A stretch of 64,000 nucleotides of DNA from Rhizobium herbae (GCF_017873135.1 NZ_JAGGJV010000012.1:62001-126000); one strand, 5' to 3'. Positions 35,417 through 45,037 are shown, counted from the stretch's first letter. Notes: a model not told the origin generated them from the letters alone. Translations and numbers: made by a program.

Positions 35417-35866
35417 TCAACCCGCAAGCGCGGTCGGATAGGATTTGGTGAATTTCGCGGCGTTCAGGCTCTTGACCAGAAACGCGGTATTCTCGTCCGG
35501 GTCGTTGGACGGCTTTTGAAAGGCGATATGGTTGATTTCAAGGCCGGCGGAATCCTTGCCCAAGGCGAGTTGGGCATAGATGGTGACGCCGTCCGGCTTC
35601 AATTCGAGATCAAGGGTGATCTCCGGCTCTGTGTCCCAATCCAGCGAGTAGTTGCCGCCGATCCCGAAATTTACCGTGCCGGGAAGAAAATAGAGTTCCG
35701 CCGCTGACGATACCAGATCGGCCAGGCTCCCATGCGATTCAAAACGGAGCAGCGCGATGAAGTCGGCTGCATCGATCAGACGCAATTCGGTCGCAACAGG
35801 ACGAATCGCATCAGCTACTATTTTTTCGCGTTGTTCCGAATATTCGCATTTTTTCATTGGGATCAC
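35417..35866 (-). CDS. Uncharacterised protein coupled to flhB
   Basis: A soluble protein of 149 residues if it starts at GTG 35866, or 146 from ATG 35857. The GTG overlaps the flhB stop (GTGA), which argues for coupling. The sequence is acidic with mixed alpha/beta character ([40 protein letters not shown]). No signal peptide, membrane segment or known motif is seen. Sitting behind flhB in a flagellar operon, it may be an export chaperone or assembly factor; I do not recognise the family. Confidence 0.7.
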   Translation of the reverse strand: MIPMKKCEYSEQREKIVADAIRPVATELRLIDAADFIALLRFESHGSLADLVSSAAELYFLPGTVNFGIGGNYSLDWDTEPEITLDLELKPDGVTIYAQLALGKDSAGLEINHIAFQKPSNDPDENTAFLVKSLNAAKFTKSYPTALAG

Positions 35867-36939
35867 GTCATCCGTTTCGGCTGCGTTGCATAGACCCGGT
35901 GAATGAGTTCGGCGACTGCCTTGTAAAACACCGGTGGAATCACACTATCCACCGAGACTTGCGCAAACATTGAGCGGGCGAGAGGCGGGTCTTCAAAAAC
36001 CGGGATGCCATTTTCCTCCGCGATCTCGCGAATCTTCAGCGCCACGAGGTCCTGGCCCTTGGCAACCACCACCGGCGCATCGCCCTCCTCGCGGACATAA
36101 CGCAGCGCAACGGCATAGTGCGTCGGGTTTGCAATGACGAGCGTGGCGCGGGGAACCGAGGTAATCATGCGCCGGCGGGCGCGGTCGCGGGCAATCGAGC
36201 GAAGCCGCGCGCGGATGATCGGGTCGCCCTGTGATTGCTTCAGCTCTTCCTTGACCTCCTGTTTCGTCATCCTGAGTTCGGTGTACCAGTGGTGCCGTGT
36301 CCAGAAGAAGTCGGCGACCGCGATAACGCAGGTGGAGATCAGGATGACGATCATGATCTGATTGAAATCTTTCGATATCGTCGCGAAAATCGTCAGCGGA
36401 TCCGAAAACATCGAATCGAGCGTGGCGTAGTAGTCGTTCCAGAGTGTCAGGACGATGATGAGCGAAACGATCGCCACCTTGGTGAATGCCTTGGCGAATT
36501 CAACGACACCTTGAATGCCGTAAATACGCTTGAAGCCGCCAATCGGCGAAATCCGGTTCATCTTCGGCGCGATGCGATCGAGTACCGGCGTCGGAAGGTT
36601 CTGCAGGATCGACGAACCGATCCCGAATACGATCAATAGGGTGAAAAAGGGAATGAGCAATGCGCTCGCCTTCCAGAACAGGTGGGAGACCAGCGCAACC
36701 ACGTCCGTTGCTGTATCGATACGCCACGCTTCCGGCTGCTCGAAAATATCCTTCAGCGATTCCGCGACGGTGGCGAAACCCTGGGGCAGGAAGAAAACGA
36801 CGAAGATGTAGATGGCCACGACCGAGGCGAACATGGTGACTTCGCGCGAGAAGGGCGTGTTGCCCTTCTCGATGGCGTCGGTCATTTTTTTCTCGGACGG
36901 CGATTCTGTTTTGCTATCTTTGTCCTGATCGTCCGACAT
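35863..36939 (-). CDS. flhB: Flagellar type III export switch protein FlhB
   Basis: A 358-residue export-gate protein with four membrane segments between about 30 and 215. The cytoplasmic domain contains the self-cleavage site Asn271-Pro-Thr-His274 ([14 protein letters not shown]), which switches export from hook to filament substrates after FliK signals hook length. The N-terminus is charged ([19 protein letters not shown]), as usual. It is separated from the upstream fliG by a terminator and 211 bases, so it may have its own promoter. Confidence 0.95.
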   Translation of the reverse strand: MSDDQDKDSKTESPSEKKMTDAIEKGNTPFSREVTMFASVVAIYIFVVFFLPQGFATVAESLKDIFEQPEAWRIDTATDVVALVSHLFWKASALLIPFFTLLIVFGIGSSILQNLPTPVLDRIAPKMNRISPIGGFKRIYGIQGVVEFAKAFTKVAIVSLIIVLTLWNDYYATLDSMFSDPLTIFATISKDFNQIMIVILISTCVIAVADFFWTRHHWYTELRMTKQEVKEELKQSQGDPIIRARLRSIARDRARRRMITSVPRATLVIANPTHYAVALRYVREEGDAPVVVAKGQDLVALKIREIAEENGIPVFEDPPLARSMFAQVSVDSVIPPVFYKAVAELIHRVYATQPKRMT

Positions 36940-37077
36940 CGGATGAAGACCTCTCGTGCATCATGGCGGCCGTTGCCGTTAAACGGTTGTGAGCCGAGGC
37001 CAAAGAGCATGCAAGAAAGATATGTGCGGAAACCCGATGCTTCACAGAAAGTAAAGGGAACGGGTGGGCGCCTCACG

Positions 37078-37113
37078 AAAAAACCCTCCAATCGAAATCG
37101 ATTGAAGGGTTTT
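37078..37113 (-). terminator. Terminator between fliG and flhB
   Basis: The stem CCCTCCAATCG / CGATTGAAGGG (one mismatch) is followed on the minus strand by TTTTTT, 40 bases past the fliG stop. Confidence 0.8.
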
Positions 37114-37150
37114 GCGTGCTGGAAGGCGTGAAGGGCGATGCGGCGTCCGA

Positions 37151-38182
37151 TCAGGCCGCGGCCGCTTCCTTTTCCTTGAGTTCGATCTGGCCGCTGGCGG
37201 CAAGGCGAATGGCTTCCTGCGTGATCGAACGGCGGGCAATGGCGATATCGCGCGGATTGATGCCGACGTCGCCGGCTGCCAGGTCCGATTCGATCATGCG
37301 GCGCTGGCGCGCGCCGATGGCGGCGAGGACAGATTCGCGCAGTTCCATGCTCGATCCGCGCAGCGCCATCGTGATGATGTCGCCCGATACGTCGTTGAAC
37401 AGCTGCACGCGGCTGCGCTGCGGCATGTAGAGGACGTCGTCGAAGAGGAAGATCTTCGGGCGAACCTTCTTGACCGATTCCGCGCTGATGGATTCGAGCG
37501 AGGCAAGGAGCGTATCGACCTGGTTTTTTTCCAGCTCGTTCATGACTTCGGCGATCTTGAGCGATCCCACCGAGTTCCGATCCGAATCCAGCTCGCGCAT
37601 CAGCTCGATCACACGGGTTTCGATGATCTGCGCGGCCTTGGGGCTGACGTTCTTCATGTTGACGGCACGGTTGATGATGTCGGCGCGGCTGCTTTCGGGC
37701 AGTTGCAGCAGAACCTTGGCGCCAAAGGTCGATGGCATCATCGACAGGACATAGGCGATCGTCTGTGCATGTTCCTTGCCCAGGCTCTGGGCGACGTAAA
37801 CCGGGTCGGAATCCTGCAGGCGGTCCCAGATATTGGCTTCATAGGAGGCAAAGGCCGTGCGGCGGCCGAGCAGGCCGTCCACTTCGTCCGGCGTCAGGCC
37901 CTCTTCAAGAATGCCTTCGATGGCCTTGGCATTGTCCATCAGGCCGGCGCCTTCGGTGAACAGGTCCTCGAACTCGTTCACCAGGACTTCCAGCTCGTGG
38001 GGAGGGATCGAGCGGAGCGACTGGGCCGAGGCGATGATGCCCTGTAGTTCGCTCTGTGTGAAGAATTTCAACAACTTGCCGGCAATGGGCTTGCCCATCG
38101 CGAGGAGAACGGCAGCAGCCTTGTCCATCTGGGTGAGTGGCCGGGTAAGCGCCGAAGCTTCAAAATTGTCGAAATCCATCAT
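37151..38182 (-). CDS. fliG: Flagellar motor switch protein FliG
   Basis: A 343-residue cytoplasmic rotor protein. The N-terminal region binds FliF. The middle EHAQTIAYVLSMMP is the FliG/FliM-interacting EHPQ-type motif, here EHAQ. The C-terminal domain (KVRPKIFLFDDVLYM onward) has the charged residues that meet MotA. GAGGAT lies 8 bases before the start at 38182. It is the last gene of motA-fliM-fliN-fliG. Confidence 0.95.
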   Translation of the reverse strand: MMDFDNFEASALTRPLTQMDKAAAVLLAMGKPIAGKLLKFFTQSELQGIIASAQSLRSIPPHELEVLVNEFEDLFTEGAGLMDNAKAIEGILEEGLTPDEVDGLLGRRTAFASYEANIWDRLQDSDPVYVAQSLGKEHAQTIAYVLSMMPSTFGAKVLLQLPESSRADIINRAVNMKNVSPKAAQIIETRVIELMRELDSDRNSVGSLKIAEVMNELEKNQVDTLLASLESISAESVKKVRPKIFLFDDVLYMPQRSRVQLFNDVSGDIITMALRGSSMELRESVLAAIGARQRRMIESDLAAGDVGINPRDIAIARRSITQEAIRLAASGQIELKEKEAAAA

Positions 38183-38210
38183 GGATTGATCCTCATGACC
38201 CTAACCGGGT

Positions 38211-38825
38211 TCAAACTTTACTGGTACCCTTGATTTCGATGAGTTTTACACCGAAACGTGTTTCGTCTTCGTCAAGAACCGTGATCTCGCCACGGCCGAT
38301 GACCCGGCCGTTGACGACGATTTCGACCGGCTCGCCGATCTTGCGGTCGAGGGCGATGGTCGCGCCTTCCGTCAGGTTCATCAGGCCGGAGACCTGCATG
38401 CGGCTCGTGCCGAGCACGATCTGCACATCGATCGGAATGTCCATGATCAGATCGAGATTGGCCGTCATGCCGCTGCCGGGTTCGCCGGAAGCCTGATTCT
38501 CGAACGTGCTGCCGCCGCCAAAGGAGTCGGCGTCGAAAGCCGAAGACGCCGTACCTTGATCCAGGTCGGCGAAACTGCTGCTGCCGCCGAAATCGCCGCC
38601 GAAGCTGCTGAGATCGCTGTCGGGTGTTTCGAACGCGGTTCCGAAATCCGATGTCTCGCCGATCGTCGACGTCGCGGCGAAATCCATGCCGAAATCCGTT
38701 TCCGGGATAGTGCCCGTGGCATCGCTTTGCAGGACGCCACGCAGATCGTCGATGGCCTGATCGAGCTCGGCATCGCCGACGTTCAGGATCGTCTTGTCTT
38801 CAATTGGTGCTTTCTTGGGTGCCAT
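38211..38825 (-). CDS. fliN: Flagellar motor switch protein FliN, with long N-terminal extension
   Basis: A 204-residue protein. The C-terminal 80 residues are a SpoA/FliN domain ([38 protein letters not shown]). About 120 residues precede it: acidic, Ser/Gly/Phe-rich and apparently disordered, with [11 protein letters not shown]. Classical FliN is about 137 residues, so the extension is notable. FliN forms the lower C-ring with FliM. The start at 38825 ([10 protein letters not shown]) is chosen; an ATG at 38861 is possible, and both lack a strong ribosome site. Confidence 0.93.
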   Translation of the reverse strand: MAPKKAPIEDKTILNVGDAELDQAIDDLRGVLQSDATGTIPETDFGMDFAATSTIGETSDFGTAFETPDSDLSSFGGDFGGSSSFADLDQGTASSAFDADSFGGGSTFENQASGEPGSGMTANLDLIMDIPIDVQIVLGTSRMQVSGLMNLTEGATIALDRKIGEPVEIVVNGRVIGRGEITVLDEDETRFGVKLIEIKGTSKV

Positions 38826-38885
38826 GTGCAAACTATTCCAGTTGAAACTTGCCCCAACCATGTTGCCGGGTAAGGCAGGGGGCTT

Positions 38886-39833
38886 TTAACTCATCAGATG
38901 GTGGAGAATGTCATTCTCCGAACCGTGGGTATCCTTGATCCGAACCGTGTATTTTGCGCCGGACCGCCCGAACTCGCAGACATAGAGGTCGCGGCCGTTG
39001 GCGTTGATCTCGACGCGGACGTCCTTGGCATCCTGGAAGGGAATGACGTCGCCGGGCTGAAGGCGGCTGATTGTGTCGAGGGTCAGGCTCTGCAGCTTGA
39101 TGCGTGCCTCAAGGTTTACGGTGGAGCGTCGCACCTGCTGTTCCAGCTGTTCGCCCCACTCGCCCTTGGCCTTGCGCCCCTGGCCGACGCCCTTTGGAAA
39201 AACGACGGTCGTCTTTAGCAAGGTCTGTTGCGGGACGATGATCGAGAAGGTCGAAAGAACGGGCCCGAGACCCATCGTCACATTGATGCAGGCGGCATAG
39301 ACATCAGCGACATCCGGATCCGCGGCCGGTCGTTCGCCCGCATTGTAGGGCCGTCCGATAATCGGCTCGAAGCTGCCGGCAACAGTGACCGCCGACTTCA
39401 GTACGTCGGCCACCTTTTCGAAGATCATGGTCGCCACATCGAGTTCGATGTTGGAAAGCGAGCGCGGTTTCGGCTCTTCGATCGTGTTCGACGGCGCGCC
39501 GAGCAGGATTTCCATCAGGGTGATAATCACGGGGCTGTCACAGCTGATGATGAAATCGGGGCACCAGTTGCGCAGGGATGTGTCGCACAGGGCCACGCCG
39601 CTGCCGAGCTTGGCAATCAGTTCCGACTTCAGGCCGGTATCGAAGCCGCCATAGCCGATCTCGATACCGAGACCGGTTTCGTTCTGGAAGATGTCCGGCA
39701 GGAATTCGGTAAAGACCTGTCCGATTTCGCCGCACAGCTTGCCGATCGTCTTGGCGTCGCCGAGCCCGCCGGTCATCCGGGCAAGCAGCTTGCGGTCGAA
39801 GGTATACACGTTGTTCTTGTCTGCTGAGGTCAT
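38886..39833 (-). CDS. fliM: Flagellar motor switch protein FliM
   Basis: A 315-residue C-ring protein. The middle CheC-like domain spans about 40-220 (GLGIEIGYGGFDTGLKSELI, SNIELDVATMIFEKVADVLK). The C-terminal SpoA domain starts near VNLEARIKLQSL with LQPGDVIPFQ. The N-terminus, MTSADKNNVYTFDRKLLARM, lacks the LSQxEIDALL peptide through which CheY-P binds FliM in enteric bacteria. It lies 4 bases after motA. Confidence 0.93.
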   Translation of the reverse strand: MTSADKNNVYTFDRKLLARMTGGLGDAKTIGKLCGEIGQVFTEFLPDIFQNETGLGIEIGYGGFDTGLKSELIAKLGSGVALCDTSLRNWCPDFIISCDSPVIITLMEILLGAPSNTIEEPKPRSLSNIELDVATMIFEKVADVLKSAVTVAGSFEPIIGRPYNAGERPAADPDVADVYAACINVTMGLGPVLSTFSIIVPQQTLLKTTVVFPKGVGQGRKAKGEWGEQLEQQVRRSTVNLEARIKLQSLTLDTISRLQPGDVIPFQDAKDVRVEINANGRDLYVCEFGRSGAKYTVRIKDTHGSENDILHHLMS

Positions 39834-39837
39834 CGGA

Positions 39838-40716
39838 TCAAGCCGCCTTGCTTTCGCTGCCGCCGCCGGGGTTCATCATTTCCTGCTCGACGGCATCGAT
39901 CGAGGGGCGCTCGTATGCCGAAATGGTCTTGCGGCCGTATTCGAGTGCGACTTGTGGGACAGAGCCGTTCATGTAGGCAAGCAGGGTCTGCTTGACGATG
40001 ATATACAGACGGTTCTGCTTGTCGCGGACGGCCTTGATGTTGGCGATCACCGGGCTGGCGATACAGTAGGACAGGAAGATGCCGAGCATGGTGCCGACGA
40101 GCGCGGCGGCGATCTTGCCGCCCAGCACTTCCGGCGCTTCGGAAATGGCGCCCATCGCCTTGATGACGCCGAGGACGGCGGCGACGATGCCGATGGCGGG
40201 GAAAGCGTCGCTCATCGTCGTCAGCGCTTGATAGGGTTTCATCTTGTCGTGGGTGATCGTGTTGATTTCCTCGTCCATCAGCGCCTCGATCTCGTGTGAA
40301 CGGGCATTGCCGATGATGATGAGGCGGACATAGTCGCAGATGAAGGCCGTTAGCTCCTTGTTCTTCAGCACCGTCGGGGCGGACTGGAAGATCGCGGATT
40401 CGTCGGGGTTGTCGATATGGCTTTCGATCTCGTTGCGTGACTTCGTGCGCAGATCCCGCATCAGGCTGTAGAGCACGCCCAGCGTGTCGAGATAATTGCG
40501 CTCCTTCGGTACCTTGTGGGTAAAGGCCTCGCCGAGTGCCTTGCCGGTATCCTTCAGCACCTTCATCGAATTGGCCATGATATAGCCGCCGATGCCGGCG
40601 CCGCCGATGATGAGGAGCTCGAAGGGCTGGTTCAGGACCTCCATATGGCCGCCCATGGCGATGAAGCCGCCGAGGATACAGCCCAATGTCAAGAGGAACC
40701 CGATGATGATGTTCAT
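39838..40716 (-). CDS. motA: Flagellar stator protein MotA
   Basis: A 292-residue inner-membrane protein with four membrane segments: two at the N-terminus (about 1-50) and two near 165-215 around [20 protein letters not shown]. The large cytoplasmic loop carries the charged residues that act on FliG. It forms the proton-driven stator with MotB, whose gene is 15 kb away at 55876. First gene of motA-fliM-fliN-fliG, with a conserved promoter motif at 40753-40778. Confidence 0.95.
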   Translation of the reverse strand: MNIIIGFLLTLGCILGGFIAMGGHMEVLNQPFELLIIGGAGIGGYIMANSMKVLKDTGKALGEAFTHKVPKERNYLDTLGVLYSLMRDLRTKSRNEIESHIDNPDESAIFQSAPTVLKNKELTAFICDYVRLIIIGNARSHEIEALMDEEINTITHDKMKPYQALTTMSDAFPAIGIVAAVLGVIKAMGAISEAPEVLGGKIAAALVGTMLGIFLSYCIASPVIANIKAVRDKQNRLYIIVKQTLLAYMNGSVPQVALEYGRKTISAYERPSIDAVEQEMMNPGGGSESKAA

Positions 40717-40752
40717 TTCGATACCTGCCGCAATGGTGGATTTTCGATCGTA

Positions 40753-40778
40753 TCGTTAGGCGGTCAGCCTTGCGTGAG
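40753..40778 (-). promoter_or_regulatory. Conserved flagellar promoter motif upstream of motA
   Basis: On the minus strand: CTCACGCAAG, 10 bases, TAACGA, ending 37 bases before the motA ATG. It is back to back with the copy at 40821. Confidence 0.65.
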
Positions 40779-40820
40779 GCTGGCTGTCGGCCGCTTTTGC
40801 GGGCCTTGCGGGGAAACAGG

Positions 40821-40846
40821 TTCGCGCAAGCAACAGCCGTCAGGTT
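40821..40846 (+). promoter_or_regulatory. Conserved flagellar promoter motif upstream of DUF1217-flgF-fliI
   Basis: TTCGCGCAAG, 10 bases, CAGGTT, ending 55 bases before the GTG start at 40901. Confidence 0.65.
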
Positions 40847-40900
40847 TCCGTTCAATCGGCGCTTGTTGCGTCATTTCTAATGGATGAACGGGGAAACGTC

Positions 40901-41680
40901 GTGACGACGACTTATACCAGCTACCAGATGATAGCAGGCAACCTCACCAAATCGCTGGAACGGGTGTCCGAGCAGCCGGATGTGGCGCGCGAGACCGAAT
41001 ATTATCTGGCCAATATCGGCAACGTCAAAACGATCGACGACTTCTTCGCCGATACGCGGCTTTATAACTACGCCATCAAGGCTCATGGCCTTGAAGACAT
41101 GGGGTATGCCAAGGCTTTCATGCGCAAGGTGCTGACCGAAGGCGTCGATGGCGATGACACTTTCGCCAAGCAGCTGACCGACAGCCGCTATTCGGACCTC
41201 GTCGAATCGCTGAACTTCGCCCGCAACGGCACGGCGGCCACATCCTTCGACAAAGCCCAGAAAGGCGTCGCTGACAAATATGCGCGCCAGACCCTGGAGC
41301 AGAATGCAGGCGAGGAAAACGCCGGCGTGCGCCTGGCGCTCTATTTCGAACGCACGGCGCCAACCGTGACCAGCGCTTTCGGTTTGTTGGCCGACGACGC
41401 CCTGGCACAGGTCACCCGCACGCTGCTGCAGATGCCTGACGAATTCGCCGCGTCCGATATCGACAAGCAGGCGGCGGCAATCGAGAAATCGATCGATATC
41501 AAGGATTTCCAGGATCCGGCCAAGCTGTCGAAGATGCTGGAACGGTTCACCGCACTTTGGGAAATCAACAACTCTTCGGATCCCTATGATCCACTCGCCG
41601 TCTTTGGTTCATCCAGCGGGTATGGAATTTCCTCCGACCTCCTTCTCTCCATCAATACGCTGAAACTCGGGGGACGCTGA
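40901..41680 (+). CDS. DUF1217 flagellar-cluster protein
   Basis: A 259-residue soluble protein of the DUF1217 family, found almost only in alphaproteobacterial flagellar clusters next to flgF. It opens MTTTYTSYQMIAGNLTKSLE and has paired repeats of the type YNYAIKAHGLEDMGYAKAFM and KVLTEGVDGDDTFAKQLTDS. The start is GTG at 40901 because GGGGAAACGTC lies directly before it; the in-frame ATG at 40880 has no ribosome site. Its role is unknown; an axial-structure or export-related part is plausible. One base separates it from flgF. Confidence 0.85.
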   Translation: MTTTYTSYQMIAGNLTKSLERVSEQPDVARETEYYLANIGNVKTIDDFFADTRLYNYAIKAHGLEDMGYAKAFMRKVLTEGVDGDDTFAKQLTDSRYSDLVESLNFARNGTAATSFDKAQKGVADKYARQTLEQNAGEENAGVRLALYFERTAPTVTSAFGLLADDALAQVTRTLLQMPDEFAASDIDKQAAAIEKSIDIKDFQDPAKLSKMLERFTALWEINNSSDPYDPLAVFGSSSGYGISSDLLLSINTLKLGGR

Positions 41681-41681
41681 A

Positions 41682-42407
41682 ATGCAAACCGGTCTCTATG
41701 TTGCCGTCTCATCCCAGATGGCGCTTGAAAAACGCATGAACACGCTGGCCGACAACGTCGCCAATTCGAGTACGGTCGGCTTCCGTTCGACGGAAGTGAA
41801 GTTCAACCAGTTGCTCGGCGATACAAAGCCCGCAAAGGTGTCGTTCGTTTCCGAGGGACAGGAGTTCCTCAACACGAACAATGGCGGCCTGAACCGCACC
41901 GGCAACCAGCTGGATTTTGCCATCAAAGGCGATGCCTGGTTCCAGATCGATACGCCAGGTGGTACGGCGTTGACTCGCGACGGCCGCTTTACCTTGACGG
42001 AAACCGGCGATCTGGTGACCCTTAGAGGATATCCGGTTCTCGACGCCGGCGGCGCACCGATCCAGCTCAATTCCCAGGCCAACGAAATCAAGGTGGGCGC
42101 GGACGGCTCCATTCACCAGGATGGAACCCAGGTCGCCGCGCTCGGCCTCTACGAAGCCAATTTCAGCAACGGCTTTTCCCGCTACGATAACAGCGCTGTC
42201 ATGCCCAAATCCCAGCCTGAGCCGGTCGTCGATCGCTTCGATGTCGGCGTGATGCAGGGCTATGTCGAAGAATCCAACGTCAATCCGGTTCAGGAAATGT
42301 CGCAGTTGATCATGGTGTCGCGCGCATTCGAGAACGTTACGGCACTGATGCGCGACAGCGAAGGGTCGCTGGACGAAGCGATCAAGACGCTCGGCGGCAG
42401 CAAATAG
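41682..42407 (+). CDS. flgF: Flagellar proximal rod protein FlgF
   Basis: A 241-residue rod protein, with the N-terminal rod motif MALEKRMNTLADNVANSSTV, the central beta domain (GDAWFQIDTPGGTALTRDGR) and the C-terminal helix with GYVEESNVNPVQEMSQLIMV. It is exported by the flagellar type III system and forms part of the proximal rod. Its length sets it apart from FlgG (262) and FlgE (409) in this window. Confidence 0.92.
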   Translation: MQTGLYVAVSSQMALEKRMNTLADNVANSSTVGFRSTEVKFNQLLGDTKPAKVSFVSEGQEFLNTNNGGLNRTGNQLDFAIKGDAWFQIDTPGGTALTRDGRFTLTETGDLVTLRGYPVLDAGGAPIQLNSQANEIKVGADGSIHQDGTQVAALGLYEANFSNGFSRYDNSAVMPKSQPEPVVDRFDVGVMQGYVEESNVNPVQEMSQLIMVSRAFENVTALMRDSEGSLDEAIKTLGGSK

Positions 42408-42484
42408 CATCGTTGATTTTTTAATGGCTGAAGCCACGCACAGGCAGGCTCTTTAGGGCTGGCGCGCAGACGGCAGGAACCGGA

Positions 42485-43882
42485 ATGCACAACGAAAAAC
42501 TCCAGATACGCAATTCGTCGACGTCGCTGGCGGCGCTCGCCGGCCTTGTCGGGCGTTATTCCAATCCGGATTTTTCGATCGCGCCGGGCGGCCATGTCCA
42601 GATGATCTCGGCTGGCCACTACACGGTGACCGGGCTTTCCCGCCATGTTCGCCTCGGCGATTTCGTCGCGCACAAGAGTTCGACCGGCGTTCATCTCGGC
42701 GAGGTCGTGAAAGTCGAGCAGGAAACTGTCGTCGTCTGCCCGATCGAGCCGGGCGATCCGATCGGCATTCACGACACGGTGATCCGCAAGGGTGCATTCC
42801 GCATCGCGCCGACCGAATCCTGGTGCGGCCGCACGATCAACTCGCTGGGAGAGCCCATCGACGGGCGTGGCCCGTTGATGCAGGGCGACATCCGCAGGCC
42901 CATTTCCAACACCGCGCCACCGTCGATGACCCGCAAGCGCGTCGAACATGGCTTCCGCACCGGTGTACGGGCGATCGACATCTTTTCTCCGCTCTGCCTC
43001 GGCCAACGTCTCGGCGTCTTCGCAGGCTCCGGCGTCGGCAAATCGACATTGCTGTCGATGCTTGCCCGCGCCGATGCCTTCGACAAGGTCGTTATCGCGC
43101 TGGTCGGCGAACGTGGCCGTGAAGTACGCGAATTTATCGAGGATACGCTCGGTGAGAACCTCTCCAAGTCGGTGGCGGTGGTCGCCACCAGTGACGAGAG
43201 CCCGATGCTGCGCAAGATGGCGCCGCTGACGGCCGTGACGATTGCCGAGCATTACCGCGACCAGGGCGACAATGTCCTTTTGATCGTCGACAGCGTTACG
43301 CGCTTTGCTCATGCCATCCGCGAGGTCGCGACCGCCTCGGGCGAGCCGCCGATCGCACGCGGTTATCCCGCCTCCGTCTTCACCGAGCTGCCGCGTCTTC
43401 TCGAACGTGCCGGTCCGGGCGCCGAAGGGGCGGGAACGATCACCGCGATCATCTCCATTCTCGTCGATGGCGACAATCACAACGACCCGATCGCCGACTC
43501 GACGCGCGGCATTCTCGATGGCCATATCGTCATGGATCGCAGCCTCGCAGAAGAGGGCCGCTATCCGCCGATCAATCCGCTTGCATCCGTATCGCGCTTG
43601 GCGCGCAAGGCCTGGTCGCCGGACCAGGAGAAGCTCGTCGGGCGCTTGAAATCGCTGATCCACCGCTTCGAGGAAACCCGCGATCTGCGCCTCATCGGCG
43701 GTTACCGGCCGGGCAGCGATCCGGACCTGGACATGGCGATCAAGCAGGTTCCCGTCATCTACGACATTCTGAAACAGACGCCCGGTGAGCGGCCGGCCTT
43801 CGATGCGTTTACCGACCTCGCAAATGCGCTGAAGGCGGCGGCGACCATCGGCGGTCAGGCGCAGAACACGCGAAGGGGATAA
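42485..43882 (+). CDS. fliI: Flagellar export ATPase FliI
   Basis: A 465-residue F1-beta-like ATPase. Walker A is GSGVGKST (181-188), Walker B is NVLLIVDSVTRFAH with Asp269, and the nearby catalytic segment is VGERGREVREF. It unfolds and delivers export substrates at the base of the flagellum. Its usual partners FliH and FliJ are not next to it; a FliH-like protein is encoded at 55223. GGAACCGGA precedes the start. Confidence 0.95.
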   Translation: MHNEKLQIRNSSTSLAALAGLVGRYSNPDFSIAPGGHVQMISAGHYTVTGLSRHVRLGDFVAHKSSTGVHLGEVVKVEQETVVVCPIEPGDPIGIHDTVIRKGAFRIAPTESWCGRTINSLGEPIDGRGPLMQGDIRRPISNTAPPSMTRKRVEHGFRTGVRAIDIFSPLCLGQRLGVFAGSGVGKSTLLSMLARADAFDKVVIALVGERGREVREFIEDTLGENLSKSVAVVATSDESPMLRKMAPLTAVTIAEHYRDQGDNVLLIVDSVTRFAHAIREVATASGEPPIARGYPASVFTELPRLLERAGPGAEGAGTITAIISILVDGDNHNDPIADSTRGILDGHIVMDRSLAEEGRYPPINPLASVSRLARKAWSPDQEKLVGRLKSLIHRFEETRDLRLIGGYRPGSDPDLDMAIKQVPVIYDILKQTPGERPAFDAFTDLANALKAAATIGGQAQNTRRG

Positions 43883-43885
43883 GCG

Positions 43886-44425
43886 ATGACAGATTACGAT
43901 GCCGACGAAATCGTGCCCCAGCGCAAGCGCGGCGAACGCACGCCATTGATCGACAAGGCGCTAGGCGCGACGGGTGTCGCTCTTGCAGCGCTCGCCACGT
44001 TCTTTCCCTGGTATGCTTTCCTGCACCAGGACAAGTTTTCCATGCCGACCCTTTGGCAGGGCAACACGCGTGACGTACCGGGCCGCGAAGGCCACGGCGG
44101 CACGTCGTCTCCCGTCGCGATGATGGAGCGCGACGCTGCAACGCAGGAAGCCATTGATCAGCTGACAACAGCCACGGTTCCGAACGCGGGCGACGCCAAG
44201 AAACCTGGCGCAGAGGAAGATCTGGAGCAGCCGTTTCCCTCCGCTAACGGCTTCAAGCTGATGCATGTCGCCAACGGCCGTGCGCTGATCGAAGACAGCA
44301 GCGGCATGTATATTGTCCGCATCGGCTCGACGCTGCCGGACAACAGCCGCCTCGCAACATTGGAACAGCGCGACGGGCGCTGGGTGATGATCACCTCCAA
44401 GGGCGACGTCTACCAGGCGGACTGA
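43886..44425 (+). CDS. Single-pass membrane protein after fliI, C-terminal domain GspC/PilP-like
   Basis: A 179-residue protein. A basic N-terminus (VPQRKRGERTP) precedes one membrane helix (about 27-46), so the remaining 130 residues should lie in the periplasm. The first part is low-complexity. The last 55 residues, from GFKLMHVANGRALIEDSSGM, then IVRIGSTLPDNSRLATLEQR and WVMITSKGDVY, look like the small beta domain of GspC/PilP secretion proteins. Where other bacteria have fliJ, this gene follows fliI after 3 bases. No family name is known to me; the fold is an inference. Confidence 0.75.
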   Translation: MTDYDADEIVPQRKRGERTPLIDKALGATGVALAALATFFPWYAFLHQDKFSMPTLWQGNTRDVPGREGHGGTSSPVAMMERDAATQEAIDQLTTATVPNAGDAKKPGAEEDLEQPFPSANGFKLMHVANGRALIEDSSGMYIVRIGSTLPDNSRLATLEQRDGRWVMITSKGDVYQAD

Positions 44426-44605
44426 CAAAGGCCGCCCCTCTGTTGCCGACAATGCCGTGCCAGTGTCAGCCTGACGAGCCCTTGACGCGCCAGCGCGTCC
44501 CCCGTCCTTGCCTCTTCGTCTGACGGCCCGTTTGCCTGCGCCCAGGCACGTTGCTTTGCAGCGCCCGCGTCTGCCGCTTTTCCCATGCGTCATCCAATTC
44601 AGGTC

Positions 44606-44631
44606 CACGCAAGATTGCTTCCATAGGTTCG
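44606..44631 (+). promoter_or_regulatory. Conserved flagellar promoter motif upstream of flgB
   Basis: TCCACGCAAG, 10 bases, TAGGTT, ending 25 bases before the flgB start. It probably drives the ten-gene flgB-to-fliP operon. Confidence 0.68.
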
Positions 44632-44656
44632 GCGGCAACAAGCATGGAGTCGCATG

Positions 44657-45037
44657 ATGCAACCGATACAGCTTTTCGATCTCGCTTCCCGGCAGGCACA
44701 ATGGCTGGCAGTCCGCCAGAACGTCGTCGCCGGTAACATCGCCAACGCCAATACGCCGCACTATGCCGCCAAGGACGTCAAACCCTTCGAGAGCGTCCTG
44801 CAGGAAACGGGCTTTCAGATGGCGGCCACCAATCCTGCGCACTTTACCGACGGAAGCAGCTCGGCGCAGGTGACGGAAACCAGCATGCTCGACGATGCCG
44901 AGGTTCAGCAGTCCGGCAACAGCGTTCAGCTGGAAAAGGAACTGATGAAGACCGGTGAAGTCAAACGCGACTACGAGCTCAATACCGGGCTGGTGAAGGC
45001 GTTTCACCGGATGATGCTCATGACGGTACGGAAGTAA
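44657..45037 (+). CDS. flgB: Flagellar proximal rod protein FlgB
   Basis: A 126-residue rod protein starting [20 protein letters not shown], with the rod motif [19 protein letters not shown]. The C-terminal helix ends in [12 protein letters not shown]. Two adjacent ATG codons exist (44654, 44657); the second is 7 bases from GGAG and is preferred. First gene of a long rod/ring operon. FlgB sits at the base of the rod, next to FliE. Confidence 0.92.
   Translation: MQPIQLFDLASRQAQWLAVRQNVVAGNIANANTPHYAAKDVKPFESVLQETGFQMAATNPAHFTDGSSSAQVTETSMLDDAEVQQSGNSVQLEKELMKTGEVKRDYELNTGLVKAFHRMMLMTVRK

Noticed and set aside
42290-43663. Long minus-strand open frame opposite fliI
   Set aside because: Antisense shadow of a certain gene with intact ATPase motifs.
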